DNA of 64,000 nucleotides, taken from assembly GCA_013398295.1 (NCBI GenBank), contig VZSF01001354.1:124001-188000 (forward strand), read 5' to 3'. The translations under genes and the position numbers were made by a program. The notes below the pieces were generated by a model that worked only from the letters and a program-made list of their open reading frames with translations, was not told where the DNA came from and searched no databases. Below are positions 51,161 to 62,600 of this stretch, piece by piece. Each line of letters begins with the position of its first letter. Position 1 is the stretch's first letter. Origin of the DNA: Chionis minor. Its lineage: Eukaryota > Chordata > Aves > Charadriiformes > Chionididae.

Positions 51161-54100
51161 AACAGCCATGATAAGCTTGGACTGAAAGAGCGTTTTGCCT
51201 TCTTTATACCCCTGTCTAGAAGGAGACAAAGTGCTGGTGTGCTTTTATATACTTCTATTGCAGCCTTATCCTCCCTATCACAGAGCCAGCGAAGTTTCTT
51301 GCAGTAATAAGCACTGGCAAGCAGCCCGCAGGACACTGACGAGCTGGCACACAGGCAGTTTTGCCCGGGTCGGGGTTTGTGCCCTGTGAGTTTTGTGAAT
51401 AAGGGTAGGAAAGTGTAAACCTTGATGAAACCCAACTTTCTGGTTTGTACAGCATAGTCCTTAATTAAATCAAGTGGTGTTCCTATCTCCCATGTGATAT
51501 GGTAGGAGAAAGGATACAGTTCATACGTGGAAAATGTGTGATGGAACCAAATTTACAGCCTTGTTTTTGAACACAGCCATTATAGTGTGTGTCACGCATC
51601 TTTTCACATGTCAGATTAAATCCATTTGTAGCCCAAGCAGGTCTCTATCAGAAGGTTAGTGGTAGGAGGGACAAGTTTGCAGTCCAGCACAAACCATTCT
51701 GTAAAGACTTTGGAGATTATATTTGTTTAGTGGCAAGCCACTGGTGACTTCTTAGGTCCCAATGCTGGTCCTACTGCTTTCCTATAGACCAAAGCAGTAA
51801 TAGAATTGTCTGCTCACCTATGCTTAGCATACTCCCAAGTGCTTTAGGTTCCCTGTTGTAAGGCAAATTCAATCAAATGGGCTTGTGTATTCCCTCCCTA
51901 TAACTTGCAGTCCTTTTTCAAACCAGCAAAATAAATAAAAAGTAATAATAAAACCAAAAACAAATAAAAATTATCTATGGCTTCTATAGTACAGAAGCAG
52001 TTAAGCATGAACGTCAAATCTACTGTATAAATTTCACTTTTCTAACTTGAAAATTAGGTCATTTGAGATTTGTGAATTGACATTTGTTGTCAAAGTACCT
52101 TTAAAAAATTAGATGTTTCTTTCAGACACTCCATGTACTAGTTAGTTAAAAATACAATCAAACTACAAAAAATGAAAATTATCTGAAATCATACAGAATT
52201 CCATAGAATGATTAAAAAGTAATCTTTTCTAGTGGCAGGTTAATGGAGGTGAGGAAGAAGGGGCCCAATCAGTCACTGTCTGCAAACACCTGTATTTGAG
52301 GGTAGAAAACCTGTCTCCTGGAAACCAATGGCTTTATTCTGCCAAATATTTAATCCAAGACTTAGCTTCACACAGGGACATTTACATATATAATATCTAC
52401 AAACATAATCCCTATGTCTACAATTAATGAAAACAATGTACTTTGGCATCAGTCTCATATAAAGGGGATTGTTCTGCAGAAGTTGACCTTCTGCGGAAAA
52501 CATTGTTTGAGCTTTATTCTGTAACCCACATTAAATAATTTGAAAGTGAATCAGTCTTTGTCCATGTCAGAAGCACGTAACTTCCAGCAGGTAGCTCTGC
52601 TGTGATTGGCAGTGGTGTGAGAAAGTAATCTGAGAGAGACAATGCCCAACAATAATGATGAAGGTTAGTGGAAGATCTGGACCTGTTGTGCAGATCCCTC
52701 GTGAAGCAGAAAACCTGGGTACAAAGAGGTGCATTATCCCAAGTTGATTGTAATTTTTTTCCAATGAAGAAAATCAACATCTGAAAATTACTACAACTGG
52801 ATCACTGTAATGACAGCACCAAACTCAACTATTAGCCCATAATGAGGGTTCTTGAAAATTTTGAGATGTTTAATATTATACTTCTGAAGTTTCCCCTTGA
52901 TGTGACAGAGAAATATATAAACTAAAAATTCTCCCAGCTTCTTAAAAGGCACTATCTATTCTTTTAATTAATTCCCCTGATCCTTTTGAAATAATTTATG
53001 CCTTTCATTGCCCTATTTTTTGAATGATCATCTGATTCATTTGAAAGCCCTGGAGGACAGAACGTCAGCCATAGCCCTCCCAAAGATAATACAAAATAGT
53101 GCATAGGTCATCAGAAATTGCTAGCCATCTATCTAAAACAATTCTTGAGAGAAGTGTTAATGGGTCCCAGGGTAGAAGTTATTCAGATAGATAAGTTTCA
53201 CTTCTTTGTACTTTGCTTGTATTAATTTTACAGCTCAAACCAATATCTCTTAAAGGATATTCCCTTTTCTCATTAAGTCTGTATTTCACACAAATTAAAC
53301 AGTAGTGAAGTAATTTGAAATGGGAGTTTTCTAAAAAAAAAATCTTTTCTTAAAAAAAAAGTCTGAAACAAAACAGAGTCTGATTCTAAGTATTTTAACA
53401 GAACAAGTGTTTCTTCTAAGACCTATTCGGTCAAGTCTACTGCAAAACTGAATACTATTTTAAGTGATGTATGCCAGCTTTAGGGATTTCTAATTCCTTC
53501 TTTGCACTTTACTTACTAGAATTTGAAGGGTATTTAATGCACCAGGGTACCCTTTGGATCTGTTGTTTTTCCAAATCACCACTGAGTAATGACAACAGCA
53601 ACAAAATACAGTTGGTAAAATAATGTAATTCGAATTTCTTCATGAAGAAGCATATCAATGGCTGTTACAGTTTTTGCTGTATGATTTATGCCCACATAAA
53701 ACCATGAATTGACAGACCACTTAACAGTAGATGCCTCACCTATTTCTAAGTTAACTCTGAAACACATGAAGTACTGTGTGTGTACCAACAAACGAATGGC
53801 AGAATTAAAAAGGACCTTGGCAAAACCTGTCTTTAGATCTTTTATTCCTGGCACATACAGGCCTGCTGGTGGATTGGCTATATCTTCTCTGAGGGGAGGG
53901 GGGGAAGCTTGATTCTTAACATGTTTTTAAATACGATGTTAGTACATAATTCTGCAGTACAACAGACACAATGTTAGTCTCTTCTATCTAGTCAGCGAAA
54001 TCTAAGAAAACTTCATCCAAGAAAGAAAAATATTTTTATTTCTGTTGCACAAAATACTGTTTCTGTCATTTGGTTTTTCATTTTTAGAAACGTAATATTT

Positions 54101-54489
54101 CTGATTTCAGAGATGAATGAATCTGAAGGTTTAACTTCAAAGTTGGCTTAAAATTATCACTGAACGCCTAATTTATGAGGCGGTCTTACTTCTGTAATCT
54201 CTGGGAACAATCTCTTCCTATTTTTTCTTCCATGGCAGTTTACAGTCAATTAAAGCAGACTAGTGACAGGCAGTGACAAGTTGTGAATTCTCTGGGGGAG
54301 TTCTCATATCAGTGGCAACAAACTGATCAGCACAAGGCAGGGAGCTTTTATCTAAACACTACTCTGGGGGCTGGGATGGTGCTCCCTCTGCCAGGAACAA
54401 GGTTTTCAGAGGATGGCCTTTTGTTCTGAATGTGCATTTTGCTTCTATGTGTGCAAAGCCCATTTGCTCGGGGAAGGAATAAGCATAAG
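51161..54489. other. Unique non-coding DNA
   Basis: No supported gene or transposon. An A-rich low-complexity stretch lies at 51928-51970. The remaining frames are short and without recognisable content. Confidence 0.5.
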
Positions 54490-54590
54490 ACTTAGAGCCC
54501 GATCCTCAAATCTCATCCTGGCTGTGCCACTAACTGTACAGAGTACAGTAAACAATTTTGTCACTTTCCCTCTAAATAGCCTCCTTTCCA
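54490..54590 (+). repeat. Possible MIR-type SINE relic
   Basis: ATCCTGGCTGTGCCACTAACTG (54515-54536) closely resembles, as I recall it, the MIR core block that reads roughly ATCCTGGCTCTGCCACTTACTA. It is followed at about the expected place by TTTGTCACTTTCCCTCT, reminiscent of the GTCACTTAACCTCT block. MIR relics are rare but present in bird genomes. Divergence is high and the match is from memory, so chance is possible. Confidence 0.3.
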
Positions 54591-54654
54591 AATAGCTTCC
54601 AAACTAGTACCTTCCAGCTATGCCTTTGAAGAAATACTGTAACGTTACAGAGGC

Positions 54655-54845
54655 CTCAGCTGGCGAGGTAATTATGCTCCACTGGCATTATAAAGCCCAC
54701 GTATGTACTTGCAGAATCAGAGTATTTTGGCCTTTGCTGCTTTCTGCTGTGCAAAGTCATAATGTAATTAGTTATTAGTATTCTACAAAATATTAATGTA
54801 ATTATTATGTGCATTTTGATAATGCCTGAATGCTCCAATCAGGGG
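54655..54845. promoter_or_regulatory. Cluster of homeodomain-type motifs (putative regulatory element)
   Basis: Three TAATTA cores (54669-54674, 54765-54770, 54799-54804) lie within 136 bp, along with a CCAAT (54835-54839) and further TAAT half-sites. TAATTA is the classic homeodomain core. AT-rich DNA produces it often, so this is a candidate for conservation testing, not a called enhancer. Confidence 0.2.
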
Positions 54846-54859
54846 TCAATGCCCACTGG

Positions 54860-56005
54860 TACTAGGCATTACACAGGAATTTTTAATAGAGGACAGACTT
54901 TTCCCAGAGTTGCCTTATAGATTATCGTTGTAGATAGGTAACACAAGAGTAGAATGAAGATGATTTAGGTCACCTCTGTGGTATCTTTCTGTACTTTTCA
55001 GCATTTGCCTCATTTTTATGTTGAACCTTATATTTACACTTTCAGGTTGTGAAAGGTTAGTCTGTCTTGTGCCTCACAAAGAGTAGAGCTCTTTTAATGC
55101 AATTCTGTAAATTTTTACCCTTTTCTGTTAATCCTTCTTGCTTCTTGTAGATTTCTTTCTACCCCCCATCCCGTCCTCGTTTGACTAATGACTATGCAGA
55201 TGAGTCACATAACTTTTTTTCTGTTATTCCACCAAGACCCAGAGCATTTGCGTTATACTTGATTCTCTACTTGTCTCTTGATTCCTGCGCACAGCCCAGG
55301 CAGACTATGTACAGACTTTTAAAGCTGTCTCTGGTTTAGTGAAGTGAGGTGCTCGCTGGACCTTTTAAACTAAACAGAGTTTAACTATTTCTCTAATACT
55401 GTGTTATGGTTTTGTTTTTTTTCTTTGCATACACAAAGATTTCCTTACAGAGCATGGACATCCAAATGCTAATGTTGCGTGCCCTTGTGATTAGGTGTTG
55501 CTATAGTTAATCTTTGTTTACAGCTTAGTTCTTCAAGTCAGGTGATTAAAGAAGAATCTGAACTTCTGCATTTTTGAACCGTTACAGCTCATAAATCATA
55601 ACGAAAACCAGCCAACATCTAGTGGACTCTCTATATATATTTTTTAAAATCTTGGGTTGATCTCCACTGTTCTATACCTTTCAAAGCTGGGCTAGTAATG
55701 CTGAAATCTGTGGACTATGTGATACCTTCAGGATATTTATTGTCCACAGTTAACATTTAGAAAGAGAACATTTAGACAGAGATGAGAACAAAATATGGGA
55801 AATACTACAGTGGCAGCATTTCTGCCATGGACACCAAAAACATGGGCAAACTCTTCCCAGAAGAAGGAAAGTCTGATAGCTTCAGGTGGAACTTCCTATC
55901 CCCTCATGAAAGCAGCCTTTAATTTTGTGGCCAAGATATCTGATAAAGCCTTCCTCAGTCAGTAGCCATGCTTACCCATCTTCTCCTGAACAGGGTGTCT
56001 TTGAG
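54860..56005. other. Unique non-coding DNA
   Basis: AT-rich spacer with nothing recognised beyond short A/T runs. Confidence 0.55.
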
Positions 56006-56039
56006 GAACAGTTTATGAACTGTAGTTTATAAACTGTTC
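56006..56039. repeat. Perfect 11-bp-stem inverted repeat
   Basis: GAACAGTTTAT and ATAAACTGTTC are exact reverse complements separated by a 12-base spacer. The spacer itself starts with GAACTG, a partial direct repeat of the left arm. The arms carry GAACAG/CTGTTC, reminiscent of steroid-receptor half-sites but with non-standard spacing. It is the best perfect hairpin I found in the window. Confidence 0.85.
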
Positions 56040-56159
56040 TTTTATTTCACAGAGATTTTCTAATTATACTGCTACTTAAGAGTGTTTTTTCAAGCACTGC
56101 ATAAGTGACCTTGCTTGTCCCACAAGCTAGTTCTCCTTCCCCCCTCTTTCCTTTGGAAC

Positions 56160-56630
56160 CTGGGCCTTGAACCCACACCTTGCCCGGCAGCACATACAAA
56201 GGGCAGGCTGGGGTGCCTGCAGCAGCTGTACCACCAGCCATCCAGAAGCACCAGTTGTTCAGCTAATCTCAGGCATATTGTGCTAATGATTGGCTTCATT
56301 ATTTTTCTGCCAAGGGTGAGTGGCACTTTCTCAATAGAACTGATTGTGAATGAATGGGAGGTTTGAGGAACAGCGGTGTCTCGGCGGGAACGCCCAGCTT
56401 TCCCACCGACAGAAGCAGCGTGGTGAGGGCAGAAAAGCAGGCAGTTGTCATGCATACATTGCCACCACAAAGCCCGCAGTTCAATTTCCTGGTTTCATAA
56501 GGAGAGCTCAATTAAGTTGTTATCTGCCTCCAGCCCAAATGGGGCGGACAGAAATGGACTTGCTTTGAGAGGTGGCATGAATCGGGGGCAGCACAGTTAC
56601 TGGTCACCCATCTCTGAGTTGCAAGGTATG
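56160..56630. other. GC/CpG-richer patch
   Basis: A modest concentration of CpG (for example TCTCGGCGGGAACGCCCAG at about 56379-56398, GGGGCGGACAG and AATCGGGGG) stands out in otherwise AT-rich DNA. It contains the candidate exon at 56534-56625. Overlapping frames occur on both strands, the longest 126 codons on the minus strand, none with recognisable content. Confidence 0.45.
56534..56625 (+). other. Best candidate exon in the window
   Basis: The acceptor TTGTTATCTGCCTCCAG|CC is strong and the donor CAAG|GTATGT is near-consensus. The 92-nt interval has a single open frame covering all 30 complete codons (starts PNGADRNGLALRGG, ends SYWSPISELQ); the other two frames contain stops. It lies in a CpG-richer patch. 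I do not recognise the peptide. It could be an exon of an uncharacterised transcript, a lineage-specific alternative exon, or a pseudo-exon. Confidence 0.25.
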
Positions 56631-59600
56631 TATTCAGGAACAGTAGGAGACCTTCCCTACATCTAATCATTCTCACTTACGTTTTTCTCTGTGTAACTGT
56701 AGTAGGAGGTTCTTTGTGACTTGTTTACAATAGAGATAAGGGCTTTTGCAGTCACAAGGCTGCTTGGCTATATTTTCTCACCTACGTGAAGTAATGGCTC
56801 AAAAAGAAAGTCTTTTGGTTGTGCTGCAGCCAACTGTGAGAACTTTTCAGTAATTACACGGCATGATTTAGTAACAGCAGAGCCATCAAGTCAATCAGCT
56901 TGAACTCTACCTTGATTTTCAGCCGTGAGTTGTTACAGCACAAAAATACAGAAGCTATGGGTGAGCTTTCCTTTTTCAGTAATGTCTTTCCTCTGAAGCT
57001 GCTCATACAACATAGATCAGCCTCTCCCTACTCACAGCTGGGAAGCAGTGGAGACAAGGCAGTTACATGGTGTTGCGAGGACACGTACTTGTCACGTAGA
57101 GTAATTCACTGGCCTCTCAGTAAGAGTTGCAGTCCTAGTGAATGAGATACGTGGTTTGACAAATCTGTGTTATTACGATTGCTTTTCAGAGCTCTGTTGA
57201 TGTAGAAGAGCTAGATTTATTAGCTCACGTCACCTTGAGATGAGATACCAGGGGACTGACTCAACAGTATGAGCTAGTATGGCTGGCTCTACTGACATTT
57301 CTCGTTCCTTACCTCTGATCTTTTCTGGTGCCGGGGGATGGTGACTGACCAGCAGAATCAAGACAACAGTTTTTGTCACTCCTGATTTAACAGCTGCTTT
57401 TAAAGAAGCAGACCTGTAGTAACAGCTGCAAGAGATGAGCAGCTTTGGCCTAACAGCTTCTCCCACAAGGGTTTCAAGGACTAGATGCAGACATTCAGTA
57501 CCAGTTTTCAAGCAGAATATTAAAGAAAATGAGTCAGCAGGAAAAGGCTCAGGACCACGCTGGCTTACAAAAGAAGATGATGCTCAGCATTTTACTGAAA
57601 GGAGGCTCAAACAATTCACAGCAGAATCATTCCTAGTTTTAGGCTGCGGGCAACAACAGAACACCGCTTTTAATCCAAAAGAAAGATTTATTGTTTCTGA
57701 TAGCCACACTGACCAGATGATCCCAGCAGATTTGCCCATAAGGCCATTAAGGCAATTTTGTGATGCCCTGTATAACCTTCAATGAAGTCTCTCTGTTAAA
57801 GAATAAGATTTAAAAACAGTCATTTATTAGACATGCTGCAAGAAAGTGTCTCATTTGTAAATGAATGTAAATAAAACCACAACTAATGCAGAGACAGAAA
57901 GTTTTGTGGTAGAACTGCTGCTGCTCCTGTCTATGACATGATCATCATTATACGTGATCATATAAACCCACCAAGTTTATTAGCAGATGAATTCCTAATA
58001 ATTTCCATGTCTCTCTTAAAGAATGGAGAGGTGTTCTCCCATTTCTCAGTCTAAATCAAACAGATATTAATAAAAGTCACAAAAGTCCTAAAGTAGTAAT
58101 GATTCCTTTGTCGATTAGAAGTGTTTATTCGCGTGTTACTTAACTGATGTCTAAATTTCCATGATTATGATGGTGAAATACAATCAAACCTTCTCCTAAT
58201 TCTTTAGGAGTTCAGGAGTTATGATTTAAGAAACCTCCGAAGACAAAAATAGCCTTAAAATAAATGGGCATGTGCTTAAGGTTTTAGCAGATGTATGACT
58301 GCTGTGTTGGCAGATACTAAGTTGGAATGCTTGAAGGTAATGATGCTTTAAACTACACACGGGAGCAATATCACAGGAGATCGCATCAGCAAAGCAATGA
58401 CTCACATCATCAGCATGACAAAGAAAGAAGTTGAAGGAAATAAAAATGACCAGTAGTCACCAACACAGTGATATCTTAGCCATCTCAGCTATCCTTTTAC
58501 TAAGATATACCTCACTTATCATATCATAATTTGAAATGTTAAGCATTGACTCATCAATTGATGACTGATGGAAGTCCAGATGTTCTGGTAAAGATTCATC
58601 ATGTACCCAAGGAATTAAAACTACGCTTTCTAAAAAAAAATTAAAAAACCTAGTCTGGCAATTGCTAGAAGTATTTCCTGTAATTTGCTCAGACGACCGT
58701 GTTTCGACAGTTAAGATTCATTTTCTTGAAAGTTTTGAATGCTAACACTTTGTTTAATGCAAACAGTTACTGAGTTATGCATAAGAAACATGAGTACTGC
58801 ATTCTTTTAAATTCCACTGTGTTTTGGTGTTACTTCAATGTTTTTCAGAGAAAATATTTCATTAAAAAATGCAAGGTAGTCACTTACATGTGACAGTAAA
58901 ATTGAAATCAAGAAATGTGGGGTCCAGGTCTACACTCGCAGTTTTTGTTTTGGTTTTACACAAAGGTGAACTTCTCCCAAGCATATCCAGTTGACCATTT
59001 CTTTTATTGCCTCCAAGTTTTTGCCTTAATTTGGCAGCTAACCAACATCAAACATGTATCATGTCAACTTCCATGAATAGTCTCTGATTTCAGAGCAACT
59101 GAGCAGAGATTACAGCTTAAAGCGAAATACAAATCCAATATTCATTATGGCTGGTTTTGTTTTACAGCCCGGATTTCCTTGAAATTTGCATTCATCTTAC
59201 TTCTTGCATGCTATTCTAGAAAAAGTATCTTCAGTTATCGCATTTTGGAGATCTCAGGAGACTGGCACAGTAAGTTCATCAATAATTTCTTGCTTTTTTT
59301 AAGACTTTCTCAAATGTGAATGACAGGGCAGAGTTTCAAAATTACACGTGTGCAACTATATGGTTGATTATTGACATCAGTGGCATCCCTATGGATATAT
59401 ACTGTCATATATACTATATACTGGTTCACAATCAAAACTGAATGTGAACCAAAATGTGAACCCACCACTCCTCGTTTGGCAGTGATGGCATAATTTAGAG
59501 GCACTCATTTTTGCAGCAGCAAGGGAAAGAGGATTAGGCTTTGGGGACCGCTGGTCCTGAATTTCCCCATTCCTTCAGTCTGATGAGTGTTTCTCCTCAC

Positions 59601-62600
59601 CCTGGCACCTCCCCCAACAGCAGGCAAATGTAGCCATGCCATGTCAGCTGCAGGGACCCAAACCGTGCGTGAGCGATGCTGGGCTGGCCACCGATGCTAA
59701 GCTTAAAGGGAGGGATGCTGCTGGGAGGACATTCACTAGAGTCTTGGAATTCTGATGGCTCTTCTGACCTAACCTCTGGAAATATACACTTTTATGCCAC
59801 ATGGCATGTTATTAATGACTTTCTAAACAGAAACAAACTAGCTTTCATAGCATTAATTGAAACGCTGTTTTTATCATTATCCTTTCATTATTTTGTCTGA
59901 GGAAGCATCTTGCCTGTTTTAAGGTCAATGAAATCTACTACACAAAGAAAGTTTTTTCAAGCTTAAAAATATGAAAGAAAACTAAACCTGAACAAAAGCA
60001 GAAGCAGCAAGTCAGTATGAAGAGTTTAGCCCTGGGGCTGTAAGAATTGAGCAGGACAGGATGCCAGAAAAAAGACCTCTACCAGTGAAACCCCCAGACA
60101 TCTTGCTGTCCTTTTCCCTCTGATACCTAGATCTCTACAGGTTTGGTTTTTTTCGTCCAGTATTTCGCTCTTGTTCTATGCATCCTTTCCCATCTGTGAT
60201 GCTTACAACCTGGTCAGGTTAACATATACACTTCAGTCTCATGTCCTGGCCACTTCACAAAATAGATGTGCTTTCCTAGGGATGAAATAGCCACAAGTTT
60301 TGGAGACAAAATGCTCATTGACTGTACAAACAGGGAGAGAAAGCGTTTATGCCAAAAACAACACTGTGACATAAAAAGTATTATACTTTGATTAACTGCA
60401 CCTTGCAGAGTGATTTGTTTAGGTACGAAGAGGTGTTAAATTTTGTTACCGTGAGGTATAAAATTTCAAGTCCTGTTTGCACTTGTGCCATTGACCATGA
60501 AAAGCACAGAGAAATGGAAAATCAGTGAAGAATCACAGCTTCTCTAATTTCATTTTAATCCTTCCTTGTAAGGCTTTGCATACTAAGCTGTCTAAGGCTT
60601 AGTCTGGACCAAATCTTGCTTTTTTTACCATCATTCTCCAAACAAATATAGAGTACTTCTGCTGTCCTAACATACGCCAATTCCCTCCCTGGCATTGCTC
60701 ATAGGCCATGTTGTATTAGGGCTTTTACCAGCATGTCAAAAGAATAAAAAAGATTGCAACTTTAACCAGCTTGCCTATGCAAGTAAAACGTCTCTGTGAT
60801 ACATACTGATTATACATGATGAAGGGATGCAATGCAAGAGTGTTCATGCTCAAGACAACACAGAAAATGTGAGCAGTCCCCCCAAAACAGCAGGAGGGGG
60901 AAAGAAACTTGACAGGATTAGGACACCTGCCTAGTACTGCTGATCACCGTATTTCTCCCAAATATATTAGCCATTTTTATTATGGGTTTTGTTCTTTTCT
61001 CTTCCAGTAACACATTGCACATCTTCCCCCCTAGTAGCACAAAGGCAGGTGTTCATTATATGTACAGCCAGGGTCACCGCTGTTCTAAGATCGCTGTCAG
61101 GTCACTTTAGATATAGAAATCAGATGAAAATTTAAAGCCTTGAAATCTACTAAGATGACAAAGCCTTATGCCTACCAGTGGTGAAAACAGGAGTGGAAAA
61201 TTCTCAGTGACTCAAAAGAAGCTCTTGGGCACTCTCGATTAGGCTGGTAGGTAATCAGTGTGCACAATTGTTATATGAGCAGGGAAATAGGCAAGGGCTG
61301 GACAATTAAATACTTGCTTTGTCAGGGTTATCTGAAATTTCCATAACTTTTACAACAGCGTGCTCATGTATACTCCTTCTAGGTTAATTGAAGTTTCAGG
61401 GCACACTGAATTTTAAATTGTCTTCAGAGAGTTTTAGGTCAGAACAGGTTGCCATCAGATGATGTGTGAGTTTAGCTACATCAGAAGCAGAAATGACACT
61501 TAAAATGACCTTCTCCTTTGAGAGGTTGTACAAAAGGTTGTAAATCACTGCACAATTCAAACACTGCCCAAGGACACCATATATTCAAAGTCACCTGAAA
61601 AGTGTCAGCCTTCCTTCTGAACGTTATTCCTAATCTATTAATAAAATCATGGACTAAAGCAAGTAGCACTTCACTGTTTCCGACACTGAATACAAAAAAA
61701 AGTATTAAAATATTTTTAAATTCATCTTCAAAAGAGAAACACTCTCATGTAAAAAAAGCAAATTACTATTTCTCAATTGCTTTCATGTATCTTCTTTTTC
61801 AAGCCTCTTCCCTTCTCCAGAGTGGCTATGCCTTAGATTTCATTGTAATTTATTAGTAGGAATATACTAGTGGGTATATTGTGTAGATTTTAGATGTTTG
61901 CCTTGATTTCTCAGCCATTTTTTTATTACAAACTCCTAGAAATCAACAATTATTAGCCAGTGATTACTGAAGAAACTACTTTTGCTAGCTGTAGTTAGCA
62001 AGACCTGCTATGATCACAAAGATCATTTACTGATCCTGGATAGCTTTTCATTTTTTTTTTCTAAATCTCTGTAGCTTTTCTTTTCCCACAGCAGAAGCAA
62101 AACTTAACAAATTTCACAACAGTGAGACTTCCATACCATTTGCCCATACCAGTGTTGTAACTCAAATGTAACTACTATTTGTGTTGCTTGAAAGACTATG
62201 TCAGGTGAAGAGAATGACAGAAACACTGTTATAATATTGTGAGTTATATGAATGAGATATAGACAGAAATGCTCTATCTATAGCAGCATTTGCATCATGG
62301 TTTTTATGCCTCTATCACTGAGAATTTAAACCTAAACCAGATTCTAAATGTAAATTTTTGCTCCAGATGAACTTTCAGTTTTACATTAATGTAAAAGGGT
62401 ACAAGAAGACAGTTAAAAAAAGAGACTCCAAAACAAAACACACAGCATGAGCCTTTGCAGGAAAATGTGAAATCTGTACACAAAATGATGATCTCCCACA
62501 AGCAAGAAATTTCAGTATGTTGCAACAAGCTACAGCAGATAAATGCACTGTAAAGCTTTCTGGTACAGTGTCAGCCAGTCTCATGTGGCATACTAGAGCA

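Noticed and set aside
51007..51435. 142-codon minus-strand frame
   Set aside because: No family resemblance. In 64 kb read in six frames, one frame of this size is about what chance predicts, and the local GC-richer composition makes it easier.
57435..57785. 116-codon plus-strand frame
   Set aside because: No recognisable domain, no convincing promoter or splice context, and a length compatible with chance.
60702..60722. CTCATAGGCCATGTTGT, similar to part of the dispersed repeat at 5946 and 11679
   Set aside because: Similarity does not extend beyond about 17 bases on either side, so it is probably chance.
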